NCBI GenBank assembly: GCA_947448205.1
Contig: CANFNL010000003.1
Location: 1-44,346 of the forward strand
Direction: 5' to 3'
Length of the DNA: 44,346 nt
DNA from: Bacteriovoracaceae bacterium
GTDB lineage: Bacteria; Bdellovibrionota; Bacteriovoracia; Bacteriovoracales; Bacteriovoracaceae
Position numbers and translations under genes: made by a program. The notes beneath the pieces were generated by a model that was not told where the DNA came from, ran no database searches, and saw nothing but the letters and a program-made list of their open reading frames with translations. Shown here in pieces: positions 41,897 to 44,346 of this stretch. Within the stretch, counting starts at the first letter, position 1. The number at the start of each line of letters is the position of its first letter.

Positions 41897-43141
41897 ATGA
41901 GAACACTTTCAATAGTGATTGGCTTGATGTGTGCCCTTGCAGTTAATACTCAAGTTGCACAAGCTAAATCAGCAGAAGCTTTTTTTAAACGTTTTCAAGT
42001 CGTAAGAGCACAAGATGGAAAATTAATAGGAATCAGAGACCGAACACTTCCAGTTAAGTTTTCAGTTGAACCTTATGTTAATTTAATTAGATCTCAACTC
42101 ACTCAAGAGCAGTCACTAATGTCTAAAGAGAATCTTCAAAGTGGTCAATACGACTCTGAAGTTAGAAATCTTTTGTCTGAGGATATGGATCAAGACCTTA
42201 CAGGACAACAAGCTCAGTTTGATCAAAATGTTCAGGTGGTAGTTGATTCACTTAAAAAATTAGCAGTCTTAAATGTTGATTTTGTCTTCTCGCATGATAT
42301 CTTTAAGGATGTTGTGAATCGGTATCAAGTTAAAATGAACGATGCCATTATGTTACTTGATCCAACCATGATTGCCAATGTTAGTGATTCATCATATTTC
42401 TACAAAAAAAATGTCACTTATAAAGCTGTGACCTGGGGATTAGATTTTGCTCGCAAGAGAATGTCTAATATACCAATGTTGAGCACAGTTAGTTATGTCA
42501 TTGTTCAAGTTGAACGATTAATTACTCAAAGAAGACAATTTCATCAGAATATGCTTCTTCATTACTTAGAAAATTTCAAAGAAGAAGAATTAGGATTAAC
42601 TCACGAGGAAGTGAATTTAATTTGGTCTTCAATCTATGAATCTCGCATACAGTGGTATGCTTTTTGGGAATCAAATGCGGCTAAAGGAAACTGGGCAAAA
42701 TACGGTATTAATAATTTTTTCCTGAATTATAGAATGGGTTCATCAAATTTAAAAAATGCTCAGAGTATTTACTCAGAAGTTAGCGACCGAATGAATTTTG
42801 CATTTCAAAAAGTAACTTATAACAATGAAAAAGTAGTCGTTAACTTATTTGATAAAGAAGGCATGTTTCAAAATAGACCTGCGGTTGCCTATAATTACGA
42901 TCGTCCAACTCAAGTAGTAAGAAAAAGACTTTTATTAAATTTAGCTGAGCTTGGATTAAGCTTTGTTCCGATGAGTCCCAATTTTAAAGACTATATTAGT
43001 TCGTTCATTAAGTCGTATTACGAACAACAAAGAATTACCGAAGGTGCTCTTTATGGATTCTTTGAATCTAATGCTGACTCTAAAGGAGCGGCTCAAGTAT
43101 CGGCTCAATACTTAAATCCGTTTGATACACTCTCTCTTTAA
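41897..43141 (+). CDS. Exported protein of unknown function
   Basis: A 414-residue protein with a clear signal peptide (MRTLSIVIGLMCALAVNT followed by QVAQAKS, cleavage likely after AQA). The mature protein is mixed helical with no cysteines visible, and no domain was recognised. The frame is open nine codons upstream, but ATG 41897 follows AAGGAGG with five bases of spacing. It probably sits in the periplasm or is secreted, next to the trypsin-like protease gene on the same strand. Confidence 0.85.
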   Translation: MRTLSIVIGLMCALAVNTQVAQAKSAEAFFKRFQVVRAQDGKLIGIRDRTLPVKFSVEPYVNLIRSQLTQEQSLMSKENLQSGQYDSEVRNLLSEDMDQDLTGQQAQFDQNVQVVVDSLKKLAVLNVDFVFSHDIFKDVVNRYQVKMNDAIMLLDPTMIANVSDSSYFYKKNVTYKAVTWGLDFARKRMSNIPMLSTVSYVIVQVERLITQRRQFHQNMLLHYLENFKEEELGLTHEEVNLIWSSIYESRIQWYAFWESNAAKGNWAKYGINNFFLNYRMGSSNLKNAQSIYSEVSDRMNFAFQKVTYNNEKVVVNLFDKEGMFQNRPAVAYNYDRPTQVVRKRLLLNLAELGLSFVPMSPNFKDYISSFIKSYYEQQRITEGALYGFFESNADSKGAAQVSAQYLNPFDTLSL

Positions 43142-43186
43142 TTCAATTTCGCCTTGTTTTAATTTTTTCCTCTTTCTTCATTGTAT

Positions 43187-43208
43187 GCGGCTCCATTTTG
43201 GGGGCCGC
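43187..43208 (+). terminator. GC-rich hairpin between two exported-protein genes
   Basis: GCGGCTCC / GGGGCCGC (one G-T pair) around a six-base loop ATTTTG, followed by TCTTGT. The stem is GC-rich for this genome, but the T run is poor, so it may only attenuate. Confidence 0.5.
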
Positions 43209-43242
43209 TCTTGTACCGAGTCCCTTTTCTAGGAGGTTCGTC

Positions 43243-44097
43243 ATGTTTAAGAAATTATTATTTTGCTCTCTTATGATTCAAAATCTCTCAGCGGCAGAAG
43301 TCGATAAAGTTATTTATGGAACAGACAATAGATTAGATATTTATCAATCGACTAATTCTAAGTATAAAGTATGGGCAAAATCTACTGCTGCTATGATTTT
43401 AGATTCTTCATTATCTATTAATGGAGATACTGTAACTATTGAAGGATCTACTCTTATCGAAGAGGGAGTTTGTGGCGATGAAAAATTTTCTAAGCAAAAG
43501 ACTTCAGCGATGTGCACCGGTTTTTTAGTTGGTGAAGATCTTTTGCTGACAGCTGGTCACTGTATTAAATCAATGGTCGATTGTGATTCTTATTCTTGGG
43601 TTTTTGGCTTTAGCAATCCCGAGCATGAACAAACTCAATATTCTGTAGATAAGAATGAAGTCTTTAAGTGCGTAAAAATTATCAATCGTGCTTTAGATAA
43701 TGGCAGTTATAATGATTTTGCTCTGGTTCAGCTAGACAGGAAGACTGCTAAAAAAGCTCTCTCTATCCGGCATTCGGGAAAAATTGCCAATAAAACAAAA
43801 CTTGTTGTTATTGGACATCCCTCGGGACTTCCAACTAAGATTGCCGACGGTGCTTATGTTCGCTCCAGCAAGTCTAAAGAGTATTTTGAAGCTAATCTCG
43901 ACACTTTTGGAGGTAATTCAGGCTCTCCTGTTTTTAATGTTAATACAAGCGTTGTAGAGGGTATACTGGTTAGAGGTGAAGAGGATTATATCTTTGACCA
44001 AACTGCAAATTGTTATCGTCCAAAAGTATGTAAAATGACAGATTGTAGAGGCGAAGATGTGACAAGAATAACTAATATTTTAGAGCTTCAAAAATAG
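43243..44097 (+). CDS. Exported trypsin-like serine protease
   Basis: A 284-residue S1-type peptidase. A signal peptide (MFKKLLFCSLMIQNLSA, cleavage after LSAA) precedes a chymotrypsin-fold domain with the catalytic His in LLTAGHC, Asp in NDFALVQL and Ser in FGGNSGSPVF. Many cysteines (CGDEK, MCTG, HCIK, NCYRPKVCKMTDC) suggest disulfides, as in an extracellular enzyme. ATG 43243 is chosen over an upstream in-frame ATG because of AGGAGG and the signal peptide. A predator would use it on prey proteins, which is inference. Confidence 0.93.
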   Translation: MFKKLLFCSLMIQNLSAAEVDKVIYGTDNRLDIYQSTNSKYKVWAKSTAAMILDSSLSINGDTVTIEGSTLIEEGVCGDEKFSKQKTSAMCTGFLVGEDLLLTAGHCIKSMVDCDSYSWVFGFSNPEHEQTQYSVDKNEVFKCVKIINRALDNGSYNDFALVQLDRKTAKKALSIRHSGKIANKTKLVVIGHPSGLPTKIADGAYVRSSKSKEYFEANLDTFGGNSGSPVFNVNTSVVEGILVRGEEDYIFDQTANCYRPKVCKMTDCRGEDVTRITNILELQK

Positions 44098-44154
44098 CAG
44101 GTAAAATCTTCACAGTTTGTCATTTCTCCCAATGATTTTTAATAAAAATGCTAG

Positions 44155-44185
44155 AGTCCTCTTGATGATCTCCAGAGGACTTTTT
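44155..44185 (+). terminator. Hairpin with T run, containing the next ribosome site
   Basis: Perfect eight-base stem AGTCCTCT / AGAGGACT with an 11-base loop, followed by TTTT. It ends 3 bases before ATG 44188, and its right arm contains AGAGGA, the only plausible ribosome site of that gene. It can act as terminator of the protease gene or can fold to hide that site. Confidence 0.6.
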
Positions 44186-44187
44186 AG

Positions 44188-44346
44188 ATGAAGCGAGTTT
44201 TTAGTTTTTCAATATTATTACTCTTTTTAATAATTATAAAAACTTCCATAGTTAAGGCAGCTGCTTTGCCATCTTTTATAGTGCCAGAGTCAGTGTACTC
44301 AATTGATGATAGACGGTTTGTAGATAATTTTTCAAAACCTAAGATA
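44188..44346 (+). CDS. Exported protein, 5' end (partial)
   Basis: 53 codons from ATG 44188 to the right edge with no stop. The N-terminus MKRVFSFSILLLFLIIIKTS then IVKAAALPS is a signal peptide. The mature start VPESVYSIDDRRFVDNF resembles the beginning of the neighbouring protease (VIYGTDNRLDIYQSTN) in spacing, so a related protein is possible, but no catalytic motif is within the window. Confidence 0.7.
   Translation, partial: MKRVFSFSILLLFLIIIKTSIVKAAALPSFIVPESVYSIDDRRFVDNFSKPKI

Overview
The window is AT-rich chromosomal DNA, densely coded, from a flagellated bacterium with a Gram-negative type envelope (TatA, MurJ, MotA/MotB, a murein-peptide-type M14 amidase, secreted proteases). The low G+C, the EF-G of the HIDSGKTT / GAGATMDHM type, the cdaA-cdaR-glmM operon and the gene content together suggest a member of the Bdellovibrionota, most likely a low-GC Bacteriovorax/Halobacteriovorax-like predator. 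That assignment is inference. No rRNA, tRNA, CRISPR array, insertion sequence or phage module was seen.

Layout. 1-7.1 kb: end of a secreted protein gene, a DusB-like tRNA-dihydrouridine synthase, HAD phosphatase, ffh, rpsP and khpA closed by a strong terminator, a receiver-only response regulator, a GCKR/MurQ-like SIS protein, then tatA and queF on the minus strand. 7.2-12.4 kb: a ferrochelatase fused to an MFS transporter, a metallo-beta-lactamase hydrolase with an ATP-grasp ligase, and an M14 peptidase followed by a perfect 65-nt hairpin. 12.5-18.7 kb: a PilZ-GAF-AAA-Fis regulator with a degenerate AAA domain, then cdaA-cdaR-glmM-pdxJ-tsaE (c-di-AMP, cell-wall precursor, PLP and t6A functions). 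18.7-22.7 kb: an Rrf2 regulator without the IscR cysteines, overlapped by a cysteine desulfurase that seems to start at AUC, and a 652-residue coiled-coil protein. 22.7-28.7 kb (minus strand): a BAX-inhibitor-like protein, an operon of a Rossmann-like protein, murJ and marC, then motA-motB behind a sigma-28-like promoter.

28.8-34.6 kb is the most unusual part. A membrane-anchored methyltransferase is followed by a receiver-like protein with Glu at the phospho-acceptor position, a SAM methyltransferase, an acyltransferase-like protein (GNAT/autoinducer-synthase-like fold suspected), two tandem related HTH regulators with a V4R-like C-x7-C tail, and an alpha/beta hydrolase. Three intergenic regions in this stretch carry the same palindrome, ATTCC-N4-GGAAT, which suggests one local regulon, perhaps a small-molecule signalling circuit.

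34.6-44.3 kb: a gene of unknown function, fusA with a strong terminator, LysR regulator, poly(A) polymerase/CCA-transferase family protein and GNAT in an overlapping run, a small winged-helix protein, a DUF3050 protein, a secreted protein of unknown function, a trypsin-like protease, and the start of another exported protein.
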